Of a stretch of DNA of 64,000 bases, positions 47,060 through 55,528 are shown one piece after another. The stretch is from Nocardioides cavernae. Its GTDB lineage: Bacteria; Actinomycetota; Actinomycetes; Propionibacteriales; Nocardioidaceae. Position 1 is the stretch's first letter, and each line of letters begins with the position of its first letter. The position numbers were made by a program, and so were the translations under genes. The notes under the pieces were generated by a model. It was given only the letters and a program-made list of their open reading frames with translations, made no database searches and was not told the origin of the DNA. Where the stretch lies: assembly GCF_013410035.1 (NCBI RefSeq), contig NZ_JACCBW010000001.1, positions 124,001 to 188,000 of the forward strand. Reading direction: 5' to 3'.

Positions 47060-47460
47060 CGCGCGTACCTCCCGTGCATCCGTCGCCCCGGCGCCCAGGT
47101 CGAGCGCTCGTACGGCTACTCCACGGACACGCACCGACACCCGCCGCTCCTCCTCCACAGCGCTGGCTCCCAGGCACCCGAGCACCCGCCCTGTGGACGT
47201 CTGGCGGTCAGATCCAGCCGCGGTGGCTCGCCGGCAGACGGCCCCCCGCCCGCGTGGACCCTTGCCCCTGAGTCGCTCAGAGACTCAACGGCATGAGAGG
47301 TGACCGGGCCCGTCCACGGATCGTGAGTCGCCCAGCGACTCAACGGCAAGGGTGGCGACCGGACGCGCCGACGGACCGTGAGTCGCCCAGCGACTCACGG
47401 GCAAGGACCCGCATGGTGCCGCGACCCGACCCGACCCGACCCGACCGGACCCGGCGCGAC
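47060..47460. other. Intergenic region with a palindromic repeat cluster
   Basis: The stretch separates the start of the XRE-ilvD unit from the stop of the BNR-repeat gene, both on the minus strand. 47060-47250 must hold the promoter of the ilvD unit, not located precisely. 47253-47410 is filled by the repeat cluster described separately. No gene is called here: frames on both strands lack ribosome binding sites and family features. Confidence 0.6.
47253..47410. repeat. Three palindromic repeats (family 2) in 55-bp tandem
   Basis: TGAGTC-N7-GACTCA occurs at 47269, 47324 and 47379, exactly 55 bp apart. The 55-bp units 47269-47323 and 47324-47378 are similar throughout (ACGGCA, GACCGG, ACGGA shared). 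Each palindrome is bordered by CTTGCC or GGCAAG, extending it. The same TGAGTC-N7-GACTCA unit occurs three times inside the coding sequence at 56766-56922. Confidence 0.85.
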
Positions 47461-48549
47461 CTAGAGCTTGGCGGCCCGGACGACGAGCACGTCGGGGAGG
47501 TCCTTGTGGATCTCGCGCCACGACGCGCCCTCGTCGGGTGAGGCCCAGACGCCACCGTTGCGGCCACCGAAGTAGAGGCCCGGGACCTCGTGGTCGTCGA
47601 CGCACATCGCGTCGCGCATCACGGCGGTGAAGTAGCCGTCCGGCAGCGCGCCCTCGCCGAGTGCCTCCCACGACTCGCCGGCGTCGGTGGTGCGGTAGAC
47701 CCGCGCCTTGCCGTCGACGGGCCAGCGGGCCTCGGCCCCGGTGATCGGGAAGCTGTACGCCGTGTCGGCGCGGTGGGGGTGCGCGACCATGGCGAACCCG
47801 AACTCGGTGGGCAGGCCCGGGGCGATGTCCTGCCATGACGCGCCGCCGTCGTCGGAGCGGTAGACGCCGCCGTGGTTCTGCAGGTAGAGCCGGTCGGGGT
47901 CGACGGGGTCGCGGGCGACCTTGTGGACGCACTGGCCGAACTCGGGGTAGTTGCGCTCGCCGGGGAAGAACTCGGCCTTCACGCCCTGGTTCGACGGCGA
48001 CCACGTCGCGCCGCCGTCGGCGGTGACGTACACCCCGCCGGTCGACAGTGCCGCGAGGACGCGTTGCCCGTCGCGCGGGTCCGGGAGGATCGTGTGGAAG
48101 GCCTGGCCACCGAAGCCCGCGTTCCACTCCTCGCGGTGGGGGTGGTCCCAGAGCCCGCGGACCAGCGAGAAGGTCTCGCCGCGGTCGGTGGAGCGGAAGA
48201 CGGCGCCCGGCTCGGTGCCCGCCCACACCACCTCGTCCTCGAAGCCCGGCTGCAGCTGCCACACCCGCGCCAGCGTGGCGCCGGTGTCCTCGGGGAAGCG
48301 GGCGGCGCCGTTGGGGGTCTCGTCCCAGCTCGCTCCCAGGTCGTCCGAACGCCACACCTGCGGGCCGAGCCAGCTCGACGAGGCTCCGGCGAGGAGCCGC
48401 GGCGCACCGCCCCGCTGGTCGACCATGACGGAGTAGACCTCCTCCATCGGGAAGTGCGGACCGGTCCACTCCCAGGCCGTGCGGGCCTCGTCGGACGTCC
48501 CGATCCAGAGTCCCTTGCGGGTCCCGACCATGAGCAGCGTGCGCGACAT
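47461..48549 (-). CDS. BNR/Asp-box repeat protein (sialidase-like propeller)
   Basis: A 362-aa cytoplasmic-looking protein (no signal peptide). It has about six Asp boxes of the form SxDxGxxW: SDDLGASW, STDRGETF, TADGGATW, SDDGGASW, TTDAGESW and SPDEGASW. Such boxes stabilise beta-propellers of sialidases and VPS10/Ycf48-like proteins. The catalytic residues of sialidases are not evident, so hydrolase activity is not assumed. Start ATG 48549. Confidence 0.8.
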   Translation of the reverse strand: MSRTLLMVGTRKGLWIGTSDEARTAWEWTGPHFPMEEVYSVMVDQRGGAPRLLAGASSSWLGPQVWRSDDLGASWDETPNGAARFPEDTGATLARVWQLQPGFEDEVVWAGTEPGAVFRSTDRGETFSLVRGLWDHPHREEWNAGFGGQAFHTILPDPRDGQRVLAALSTGGVYVTADGGATWSPSNQGVKAEFFPGERNYPEFGQCVHKVARDPVDPDRLYLQNHGGVYRSDDGGASWQDIAPGLPTEFGFAMVAHPHRADTAYSFPITGAEARWPVDGKARVYRTTDAGESWEALGEGALPDGYFTAVMRDAMCVDDHEVPGLYFGGRNGGVWASPDEGASWREIHKDLPDVLVVRAAKL

Positions 48550-48598
48550 CGAGCTCTCCTTCTCCCTCAGCGACGTGATGGGTGGTGATCCCTGTTGA

Positions 48599-49438
48599 TC
48601 ACTGCATCGTGCGGTTGCGGAAGGTCCTGAGCGCCAGCGGCGCGACCACCGCCGTGATCCCCACCGTCCAGAGGATCGTGAACAGGACCGGGTGATGCAT
48701 CGGCAGGTGCGCGTCGGGGGAGGCCGGACCGGTGTTGCCCCAGAGCTCGCGGACCGCCTGGACCAGCGCGGAGATCGGGTTCCACTCGGCGATCGCGCGC
48801 AGGACCGTGCCCATCCGCTCGGACGGCGCGAACGCGTTGGACAGGAAGGTCAGCGGGAAGATCGTCGTGAACATGACGCCGTTGACGGCCTCCACCGACC
48901 GCATGGCCGACCCGACGAGGATCCCGACCCAGATCATCGCGAAACCCCAGAGCAGCAGCAGGCCGTACGCCGCCAGTGCCTCGAGCACGGAACCGCGGAT
49001 CCGCCAGCCGACCACGAGGCCGGTCAGCGACATCACGACGATGCCGATGAAGGAGTGCGTGATGCTCGACATGCTGCGACCGACGAGGATCGCCGCCGGG
49101 TTGATCGGCAGCGACCTGAACCGGTCGACGATGCCCTTGTCGATGTCCGCCGTCAGCCCGACGGCGACGATGAACGCGGCGAATGCGATCGTCTGGCCCA
49201 TGATCCCGCCGAGCAGCCACTCGCGGTAGCCGGCGGGCGCGCCCACGGAGATGGCGCCGCCGAAGACGAACGCGAAGAGCAGCACGAACATCACCGGCTG
49301 GATGGTGACGTCGAGCAGCATCTCCGGCATCCGCTTGATGTGGATGAGGTTGCGCCGGAAGATCGTGACCGACTGGTGCCACAGCGACGTGTGGCGGATC
49401 GCGGGGCGTTCCAGCGTGCCGTGCTCCGGGCGGCTCAT
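48599..49438 (-). CDS. ABC-2 transporter permease, DrrB type
   Basis: A 279-aa membrane protein with six helices. IQPVMFVLLFAFVFGGAI and FPLTFLSNAFAPSERMGTVL match the DrrB/ABC-2 family. It overlaps the ATPase gene (ATGA at 49435-49438). With it, it forms an exporter for drugs or lipids. Confidence 0.92.
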   Translation of the reverse strand: MSRPEHGTLERPAIRHTSLWHQSVTIFRRNLIHIKRMPEMLLDVTIQPVMFVLLFAFVFGGAISVGAPAGYREWLLGGIMGQTIAFAAFIVAVGLTADIDKGIVDRFRSLPINPAAILVGRSMSSITHSFIGIVVMSLTGLVVGWRIRGSVLEALAAYGLLLLWGFAMIWVGILVGSAMRSVEAVNGVMFTTIFPLTFLSNAFAPSERMGTVLRAIAEWNPISALVQAVRELWGNTGPASPDAHLPMHHPVLFTILWTVGITAVVAPLALRTFRNRTMQ

Positions 49439-50430
49439 GCGCGCACCTCCTCGCCCTCGTTCGCAGCGCCTCCCGTGGCGTCCTCGACCTCCTCGGCGCG
49501 GTGGCCGGTCAGGTTGAGGAACACGTCGTCGAGACTCGGCCTCTGCAGGCCGAGGTCGTCGATCTCGATCCCGCTGCCGTCGAAGACCGAGGCGATCCGG
49601 GTCACGTCGGACAGGCCGTCGGCGGGTGCCGTGATCCGGCGCGCGGCCTCCTCGACGTGCGCCTCCAGCCCGGCGCCGCGGACGCGCTCCACGGCGGCAG
49701 CCAGGTCGTCGGCCCGGGAGACCGTCACGACCAGGGCCGCCTTGCCGGAGGCGTCCTTGAGCTCGAGCGGCGTCCCCTGGGCGATGACCGTGCCCCGATC
49801 GATCACGACGATGTCGTCGGCGAGCTGGTCGGCCTCCTCGAGGTACTGCGTGGTGAGCAGCAGGGTCGTGCCGTCCTCGACCAGGTCGCGCAGGACGTCC
49901 CACAGCTCGACGCGGCTGCGCGGGTCGAGGCCGGTGGTCGGCTCGTCGAGGAACAGCACGGGTGGGGTGGCGACCAGGCTGACCGCGAGGTCGAGGCGGC
50001 GACGCATGCCGCCGGAGTACGTCTTGACGACCCGGTCCGCGGCGCCGGCCAGCGAGAACCGCTCCAGCAGCTCGGTGCCCACCCGGTCGATGGTGCGCTT
50101 GTCGAGGCCGTAGAGGCTGCCGATCAGCCAGAGGTTCTCGCGTCCGGTGAGCAGCTCGTCGACCGTGGCCGACTGCCCGGTGAGACCCATCGAACGGCGT
50201 ACGGCAGCGGGGTCGGTCAGCACGTCGTGCCCCGCGACCCGGGCCGTGCCACGGGTCGGGCGGGTGAGCGTCGTCATCATCCGCACGGTCGTCGTCTTGC
50301 CGGCGCCGTTGGGCCCGAGCAGGCCCAGCACCGTCCCCCGCGGGACGGCGAAGCTGACGTCGTCGACCGCCAGCGTCTCGCCGAACTCCTTGACCAGTCC
50401 CTCTGCCTCGATCGCGTGATCGTGTCCCAC
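49435..50430 (-). CDS. ABC transporter ATP-binding protein, daunorubicin-resistance (DrrA) type
   Basis: A 331-aa ATPase with Walker A GPNGAGKTT, signature YSGGMRRRLDLA, Walker B VLFLDEPTTGLD and the DrrA-specific C-terminal domain (PSLDDVFLNLTGHRAEE). Works with the DrrB-like permease downstream. A PadR regulator gene is divergent, the common control for such exporters. Confidence 0.93.
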   Translation of the reverse strand: MGHDHAIEAEGLVKEFGETLAVDDVSFAVPRGTVLGLLGPNGAGKTTTVRMMTTLTRPTRGTARVAGHDVLTDPAAVRRSMGLTGQSATVDELLTGRENLWLIGSLYGLDKRTIDRVGTELLERFSLAGAADRVVKTYSGGMRRRLDLAVSLVATPPVLFLDEPTTGLDPRSRVELWDVLRDLVEDGTTLLLTTQYLEEADQLADDIVVIDRGTVIAQGTPLELKDASGKAALVVTVSRADDLAAAVERVRGAGLEAHVEEAARRITAPADGLSDVTRIASVFDGSGIEIDDLGLQRPSLDDVFLNLTGHRAEEVEDATGGAANEGEEVRA

Positions 50431-50451
50431 CGGCGCCGCCCTCCGTGACTA

Positions 50452-50464
50452 TTCCGATTAGGAA
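50452..50464. promoter_or_regulatory. Possible PadR operator
   Basis: TTCC-GATTA-GGAA is an inverted repeat 18 bp before the PadR start (50483) and 22 bp from the divergent DrrA start (50430). It is AT-rich relative to the surroundings. Position fits an operator; it is not the ATGT-N8-ACAT form known for some PadR proteins. Confidence 0.4.
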
Positions 50465-50482
50465 CACTACTCTCGGACCACG

Positions 50483-51046
50483 ATGAGTCAAGACGTCCCG
50501 GTGACCGGCTACGCGATCCTCGGCCTGCTCACCTTCGGCGACGAGCTGACGGGCTACGAGGTCAAGCAGCGTGCCGACGTCACGCTCCGCTTCTACTGGG
50601 TGTCGCCCGCGATGAGCCAGGTCTACACCGAGCTGCGACGCCTCACCGAGCGCGGCCTGGTGCGCGCCGACGCCCGGCCGGACGGCGGGCGCGAGGTGAC
50701 GACGTACGCCATCACGGACGCGGGCCAGGCCGCGCTGCGCGCGTGGATGGACGGCACCCCCGCGGGCTTCCCCGTCCTCAAGCACACCGTGCTGCTCCGC
50801 CTGCTGATCGGGCACGCCACCGAGCCGTCCCGGACGCGCGAGATGCTGCAGGACTACCTCGACGAGCTCGACCGGGCGAGCGCGGACCTCGAGGAGGTAC
50901 GGCACGCACTGCGCGGCGCGGACCGACCGGGAGAGCCATTCCGGTTCCCGTCGCTCGTGGCGGACTGGGGACTGGACTACTTCGCCGCCGAGGGCCGCCA
51001 CGCCCGGCGTGCGCTGGCCAGCCTCGAGGACGAGCCGACGGCCTGA
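50483..51046 (+). CDS. PadR-family transcriptional regulator
   Basis: A 187-aa protein: winged helix (YAILGLLTFGDELTGYEVKQ, then RRLTERGLVRADARPDG) followed by a C-terminal helical dimerisation domain (Vir_C type). It likely represses the divergent DrrAB-type exporter until a drug binds. Ends 13 bp before the EamA transporter gene. Confidence 0.9.
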   Translation: MSQDVPVTGYAILGLLTFGDELTGYEVKQRADVTLRFYWVSPAMSQVYTELRRLTERGLVRADARPDGGREVTTYAITDAGQAALRAWMDGTPAGFPVLKHTVLLRLLIGHATEPSRTREMLQDYLDELDRASADLEEVRHALRGADRPGEPFRFPSLVADWGLDYFAAEGRHARRALASLEDEPTA

Positions 51047-51059
51047 ATAGGGTGCTCCG

Positions 51060-51959
51060 GTGACCACCCGACGGAGCCGCGCCCTCCTCGGCCCCGTCGG
51101 CCTGATCCTCGTCGGCGTGCTGTCGGTCCAGTTCGGGGCGGCCATCGCCAAGAGCCTCTTCGGCGAGATCTCGCCGACGGCGATGGTGTGGCTGCGGCTC
51201 CTCACCAGCGCGGTCGTCCTCGTCGCGCTGGCGCGGCCCCGGTTCACCGGACGGTCACGCCAGGACTGGCTGGTCGTGCTCGGCTTCGGCGCGAGCCTCG
51301 CGACGATGAACTGGGCGATCTACCAGTCGTTCGCACGCCTCCCGCTCGGCATCGCGGTCACGATCGAGTTCATCGGACCGCTCACGCTCGCCGTGCTGGG
51401 CTCCCGGCGCGCGCGCGACGTCGCGTGGGTCCTGCTCGCGGGGGTCGGGGTGGTGCTGCTGGGGTTCCAGCGGACGGGACTGGACCTCGTCGGTGTGCTG
51501 TACGCCCTGCTCGCCGGCGCGGCCTGGGCGGCGTACATCCTGCTCAGCGCCAGCACCGGGAGGAGGTGGGCCGGTTTCGACGGCCTCGCCGTGGCCAGCC
51601 TCGTCGGCGCGGCCGCGATGACCCTCCCGGCGCTGCTCAGCGCCGGCGGCGACCTCTGGGACGGCCGGGTGCTCGTGATCGGCGCCCTGGTCGGCGTGCT
51701 CAGCTCGGTCATCCCCTACAGCTGCGAGCTCGTCGCGCTGCGGACCCTGCGCCCGGCCGTGTTCGGGATCCTCATGAGCCTGGAGCCGGCGGCCGCAGCC
51801 CTTGCGGCGATCGTCGTGCTGCAGGAGCACCTCTCGGTGGTGCAGTGGGCCGCCATCGCGTGCGTCATCGCGGCCTCGATCGGGGCGACGCGGTCGGGGG
51901 CCGCCCCGGGCGAGCACCCGAAGGATCATTCGGCCGCACCGGGCACACTGGCCACATGA
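51060..51959 (+). CDS. EamA/RhtA-type drug/metabolite transporter
   Basis: A 299-aa protein with ten membrane helices in two EamA halves, starting at GTG 51060. AMVWLRLLTSAVVLVALARP, NWAIYQSFARLPLGIAVTIE (split at 20) and the C-terminal FGILMSLEPAAAALAA are typical of RhtA-like exporters of threonine/homoserine. Substrate is unproven. Its stop overlaps the next gene start (ATGA). Confidence 0.85.
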   Translation: MTTRRSRALLGPVGLILVGVLSVQFGAAIAKSLFGEISPTAMVWLRLLTSAVVLVALARPRFTGRSRQDWLVVLGFGASLATMNWAIYQSFARLPLGIAVTIEFIGPLTLAVLGSRRARDVAWVLLAGVGVVLLGFQRTGLDLVGVLYALLAGAAWAAYILLSASTGRRWAGFDGLAVASLVGAAAMTLPALLSAGGDLWDGRVLVIGALVGVLSSVIPYSCELVALRTLRPAVFGILMSLEPAAAALAAIVVLQEHLSVVQWAAIACVIAASIGATRSGAAPGEHPKDHSAAPGTLAT

Positions 51960-53116
51960 GATCCCGGTTGGTCCTCGGTTCGCTGGCACTCACGCTCGGT
52001 GCCGCGACCGGGTGCGCGAGCAACACGCCGGCACCGCTGCCGCGGACCACCCAGCCGACCGACCTGCCCAGCCAGCCCACGCCGAGCGACTCCCCCACCG
52101 ACCAGTCCGGGGAGTCCGACGAGTCCGGCGAGCAGCAGGGCCGCGACCGCGCGCCCCGGGCCGAGGGCACCCTCGTCGACCTGCTCGAGGTCCCGTGGGG
52201 AGTCGACTTCCTCCCCGACGGCGCGGCCGTGGTCACCGAACGCATCTCCGGACGCGTCCTGCAGGTCTCGGCCGAGGGCCGGCTCAGTCGCCTCGGCGCC
52301 ATCTCCTCGACGGTCCCGCAGGGCGAGGCAGGACTCCTCGGGGTCGCCGTGTCACCCGACTTCGAGACCGACCGCACCCTGTTCTTCTACGTCACGACCT
52401 CGCAGGACAACCGGGTGGTGAAGGCCGAGCTCGACGGCGACGGCCTCGGCGAGACGTCGGTCGTGCTCGACGGCATCCCCGCGGGCTTCATCCACGACGG
52501 CGGGCGGATCGCGTTCGGTCCCGACGGCCACCTCTACGTCACCACCGGCGAGACGGGCGACCCCGAGCTCGCGCAGGACCCCGACAGCCTCGCCGGCAAG
52601 ATCCTGCGCATCACCACCGACGGCGACCCCGCGCCCGGCAACCCCGACCCGGCGTCCCCCGTCTGGTCCCTCGGCCACCGCAACGTCCAGGGGCTCGCGT
52701 GGGACGACGAGGGGCGGCTGTGGGCCTCGGAGTTCGGCGACTCGGAGTGGGACGAGCTCAACCTGGTCGAGAAGGGCGGCAACTACGGCTGGCCCGAGGT
52801 CGAGGGCACCGGCGGCGGGTCGGACTTCATCGACCCGCAGCTGGTCTGGCCCGTCGACCAAGCCAGCCCGAGCGGGCTGGCGTACGCCGACGGCCGGCTG
52901 TGGATGGCCGGCCTGCGGGGCCAGCGCCTGTGGCGGATCGACGTCTCGGCCGCGGGCGAGGCGTCGAGGCCGACCGCCTTCTTCACCGAGGACTACGGGC
53001 GGCTGCGCACCGTCGCCACGGCACCCGACGGGATGCTGTGGGTGACGACGTCCAACAAGGACGGCCGCGGGAACCCGACCCCGGCGGACGACCGGATCAT
53101 CCGGATCAGGCCCTGA
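51956..53116 (+). CDS. PQQ-type sugar dehydrogenase (GSDH) lipoprotein
   Basis: A 386-aa lipoprotein with lipobox GAATGC, then a Ser/Thr/Pro/Asp linker (residues 25-65). A six-bladed propeller of the GSDH/Yli-type aldose sugar dehydrogenase family follows (LEVPWGVDFLPDG, GEAGLLGVAVSPDF, GGRIAFGPDGHLYVTTGE, GHRNVQGLAWD, NYGWPEVEG). These oxidise sugars with PQQ outside the membrane. No PQQ biosynthesis genes are in the window. ATG 51956 overlaps the EamA stop. Its end overlaps the convergent ECF S-component gene by 11 bp. Confidence 0.88.
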   Translation: MRSRLVLGSLALTLGAATGCASNTPAPLPRTTQPTDLPSQPTPSDSPTDQSGESDESGEQQGRDRAPRAEGTLVDLLEVPWGVDFLPDGAAVVTERISGRVLQVSAEGRLSRLGAISSTVPQGEAGLLGVAVSPDFETDRTLFFYVTTSQDNRVVKAELDGDGLGETSVVLDGIPAGFIHDGGRIAFGPDGHLYVTTGETGDPELAQDPDSLAGKILRITTDGDPAPGNPDPASPVWSLGHRNVQGLAWDDEGRLWASEFGDSEWDELNLVEKGGNYGWPEVEGTGGGSDFIDPQLVWPVDQASPSGLAYADGRLWMAGLRGQRLWRIDVSAAGEASRPTAFFTEDYGRLRTVATAPDGMLWVTTSNKDGRGNPTPADDRIIRIRP

Positions 53117-53939
53117 CCCGAGCGCCGCTCGGGCGTACGACCGCCCGGCGTGCGGCGCGACGCAGGGTCGTGAGGATCGCCGGACCCAGGACGACGATCG
53201 CGACCCCGGTGGTGATCGCCCGTCCGGTGTCCCACCCGCCGGTCGAGGTGAGGAGCGTGTAGACGAGGAAGCGGTGCGCGTTCTCGAGCACCGGCGCGCC
53301 CGCGACGTACGCCAGTGAGCCCTCGTGGCCGGGCACCAGGATGCCGAGCGTGAACGGCCACGAGCTGAGGTTCATCAGCAGGCCGTAGAGGTAGGACGCC
53401 ACGACCGCGTACGCCGTGAGCATCGCGATCTCGGCGCGGCCGCCGACGCGCCGCGGCAGCAGCCCGGCGAACATCCCGACCCACGCCGCGCAGATCATCT
53501 GGAACGGCAGCCACGGACCGACCCCGGCCGTCAGCAGCGCGGAGGCGAACAGCGACGTGCAGCCGAGCGCGAAGCCGAACGCGGCGCCGAAGACCCGGCC
53601 GCCGAGGATGAGCAGGAAGAAGACCAGCTCGATCCCGGCCGTCCCGGCACCGAGCCCGCGCATGACGGCGTTGATCGCGGAGAGCACGCCGAGGACGGCC
53701 AGGACCCGCGATTCCATCCCTCCCTCGCCCATCTCGGCGAGCACGACGACCATCACCAGCGGGAGGAGCGCGAGGAAGATGAACGGTGGGTCGACGCGCT
53801 GGCCGGGCTCGGCCGCGAGGAGCAGCGGCCAGCACAGCATCATCAGCGCGACGACGGAGGCGATGGCCAGCACGGCCGCCGTACGGGGTCGGATGGGCAG
53901 CGCGACGCCCGGCTCCGGACGGGTCTCGACCGCACTCAA
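53106..53939 (-). CDS. ECF transporter substrate-binding membrane subunit, predicted cobalamin (CbrT-like)
   Basis: A 277-aa membrane protein with six or more helices, typical of large S-components: FGAAFGFALGCTSLFASALL, VGPWLPFQMICAAWVGMFAG and GLLPRRVGGRAEI. The start is TTG 53939, overlapping the ATPase stop as TTGA; GTG/ATG upstream would run into it. Because the unit lies behind a cobalamin riboswitch and with EcfA/EcfT-like genes, it probably binds cobalamin as CbrT does. The specificity is inferred from that context. Confidence 0.8.
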   Translation of the reverse strand: MSAVETRPEPGVALPIRPRTAAVLAIASVVALMMLCWPLLLAAEPGQRVDPPFIFLALLPLVMVVVLAEMGEGGMESRVLAVLGVLSAINAVMRGLGAGTAGIELVFFLLILGGRVFGAAFGFALGCTSLFASALLTAGVGPWLPFQMICAAWVGMFAGLLPRRVGGRAEIAMLTAYAVVASYLYGLLMNLSSWPFTLGILVPGHEGSLAYVAGAPVLENAHRFLVYTLLTSTGGWDTGRAITTGVAIVVLGPAILTTLRRAARRAVVRPSGARVRA

Positions 53940-55528
53940 GCCTCGACCCTCTCGAGGGCGCCGGCCACTTCCTCGACCACCAGCCACGGGGCGCCGAGCA
54001 CCTTGGTGACCTGGGGTGCGAACGACGGCGACTCGGCGAGCACCCGCCGGGACGGGCCGCTCGAGACGACCTCGCCCTCTGCCATCACCACGACCTCGTC
54101 CGCGACGTGCGCGGCGAACTCGACGTCATGGGTCGCGACCAGGACGGCGTGGTCGTGCGCCGCGAGGTCGCCGACGATGCGGGCCAGCTCGGCCTTGCCC
54201 GCGTAGTCGAGACCGCGTGTGGGCTCGTCGAGCAGCACGACCGGCGGGCGCGCGGTGAGCACGATCGCCAGCACCAGCGCGAGGCGCTGCCCCTCGGACA
54301 GGTCGCGGGGGTGGGCCGCGTCCTCGATCCCGGGCGCCAGCCGGTCGAGCAGTCGACGGCAGGTGCCGGGCTGCGCGTCGGCGCCGGTGTCGGCGGCGGC
54401 GCACTCCTCGGCGACCGTCTCGAGGTAGAGCAGGTCGGCGGCGGTCTGCGGGACCAGCCCGACGCGGGTACGCCGCCGCGCCGGCGGGAGGTCGGCGGGG
54501 TCCTCCCCGCCCACGTCGACCGAGCCGGATCGACGCCTGCCCGAGCCCTGCAGCGCCCAGATCAGGCTCGACTTCCCCGAGCCGTTGCGGCCCATCAGCA
54601 CCGTCACCCGTCCCGCGGACAGCGTGAGGTCGAGGTCGCGGACAGCGACGTGCGCACCGTGCGTCACCGTGACGCCGCGCGCGACGGCCAGTGGGGCGAG
54701 GGGGCGCTCGGGCGCCGGTCCGGGAGCGGTGAGCGTCGGGAGCGTACGCGCGGCGCGGCGGGCGTCGCGCACGGTCAGCGGCAGCGGGGACCAGCCCGCC
54801 AGGCGCCCGAGCTCGACGAGCGGTGGGGCGACCGGTGAGTCGGCGAGCACGACCTGCGGGGCGTCGACGCGGATGCCGCCGTCGCCGGTGACGACGCAGA
54901 TGCGGTCGGCGAAGGGCACCACCCGCTCCAGGCGGTGCTCGGCGAGCAGGACGGTCAGGCCGAGGTCGTGGACGAGGCGGGTGATGGTCGCCAGGACGTC
55001 CTCGGCGGCCGTCGGGTCGAGGGCCGACGTCGGCTCGTCCAGGACGAGGACCCGGGGGTGCGTGGTGAGCACGGCGCCGATCGCGACACGCTGCTGCTGG
55101 CCGCCGGAGAGGGTACGCAGGTCCCGGGCCCGCAGGTCGGCGATGCCGAGCAGGTCGAGGGTCTCCTCGACCCGGCGCCGCATCGTCTCCGGCGCGGTCC
55201 CGAGCTGCTCCATGCCGTAGGCGAGCTCCTCCTCGACCGTGTCGGCGACGAACCCGGCCAGCGGGTCCTGGCCCACGTAGCCCACGAGGTGGGCGCGCTC
55301 GCGCGGAGGCTGGTCGACGATGCTGCGGCCGTCGAGCAGGACGTCGCCGGTGAGCTCGCCGCCGGTGAAGCGCGGCACGAGGCCGGTGATGATGCCGAGG
55401 AGGGTCGACTTCCCGACGCCGGTGCGTCCCGAGACGAGCACCAGCTCCCCCTCGTCCAGGGTGAGGTCGACCCCGCGCAGCACCTCGTGCTCGGCGTAGC
55501 GGAAGCCGACGTCGCGCAGCTCGATCAC
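53936..55528 (-). CDS. ECF transporter ATPase, two nucleotide-binding domains fused
   Basis: A 530-aa protein with two ABC domains. Domain 1 has Walker A GRTGVGKST (34-42), signature LSGGQQQR, Walker B VLVLDEPTSALD. Domain 2 (from about 290) has GRNGSGKSS, LSEGQRLAL and VVLLDEPTRGLD. This fused CbiO-CbiO form is typical of group I/II ECF modules for vitamins and cobalamin. Start GTG 55528 overlaps the EcfT stop as GTGA. Confidence 0.93.
   Translation of the reverse strand: MIELRDVGFRYAEHEVLRGVDLTLDEGELVLVSGRTGVGKSTLLGIITGLVPRFTGGELTGDVLLDGRSIVDQPPRERAHLVGYVGQDPLAGFVADTVEEELAYGMEQLGTAPETMRRRVEETLDLLGIADLRARDLRTLSGGQQQRVAIGAVLTTHPRVLVLDEPTSALDPTAAEDVLATITRLVHDLGLTVLLAEHRLERVVPFADRICVVTGDGGIRVDAPQVVLADSPVAPPLVELGRLAGWSPLPLTVRDARRAARTLPTLTAPGPAPERPLAPLAVARGVTVTHGAHVAVRDLDLTLSAGRVTVLMGRNGSGKSSLIWALQGSGRRRSGSVDVGGEDPADLPPARRRTRVGLVPQTAADLLYLETVAEECAAADTGADAQPGTCRRLLDRLAPGIEDAAHPRDLSEGQRLALVLAIVLTARPPVVLLDEPTRGLDYAGKAELARIVGDLAAHDHAVLVATHDVEFAAHVADEVVVMAEGEVVSSGPSRRVLAESPSFAPQVTKVLGAPWLVVEEVAGALERVEA

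Noticed and set aside
47253..47410. Possible CRISPR array
   Set aside because: The repeats have a 55-bp period but the spacers are similar to each other rather than unique, there are only three units, and no cas gene is near.
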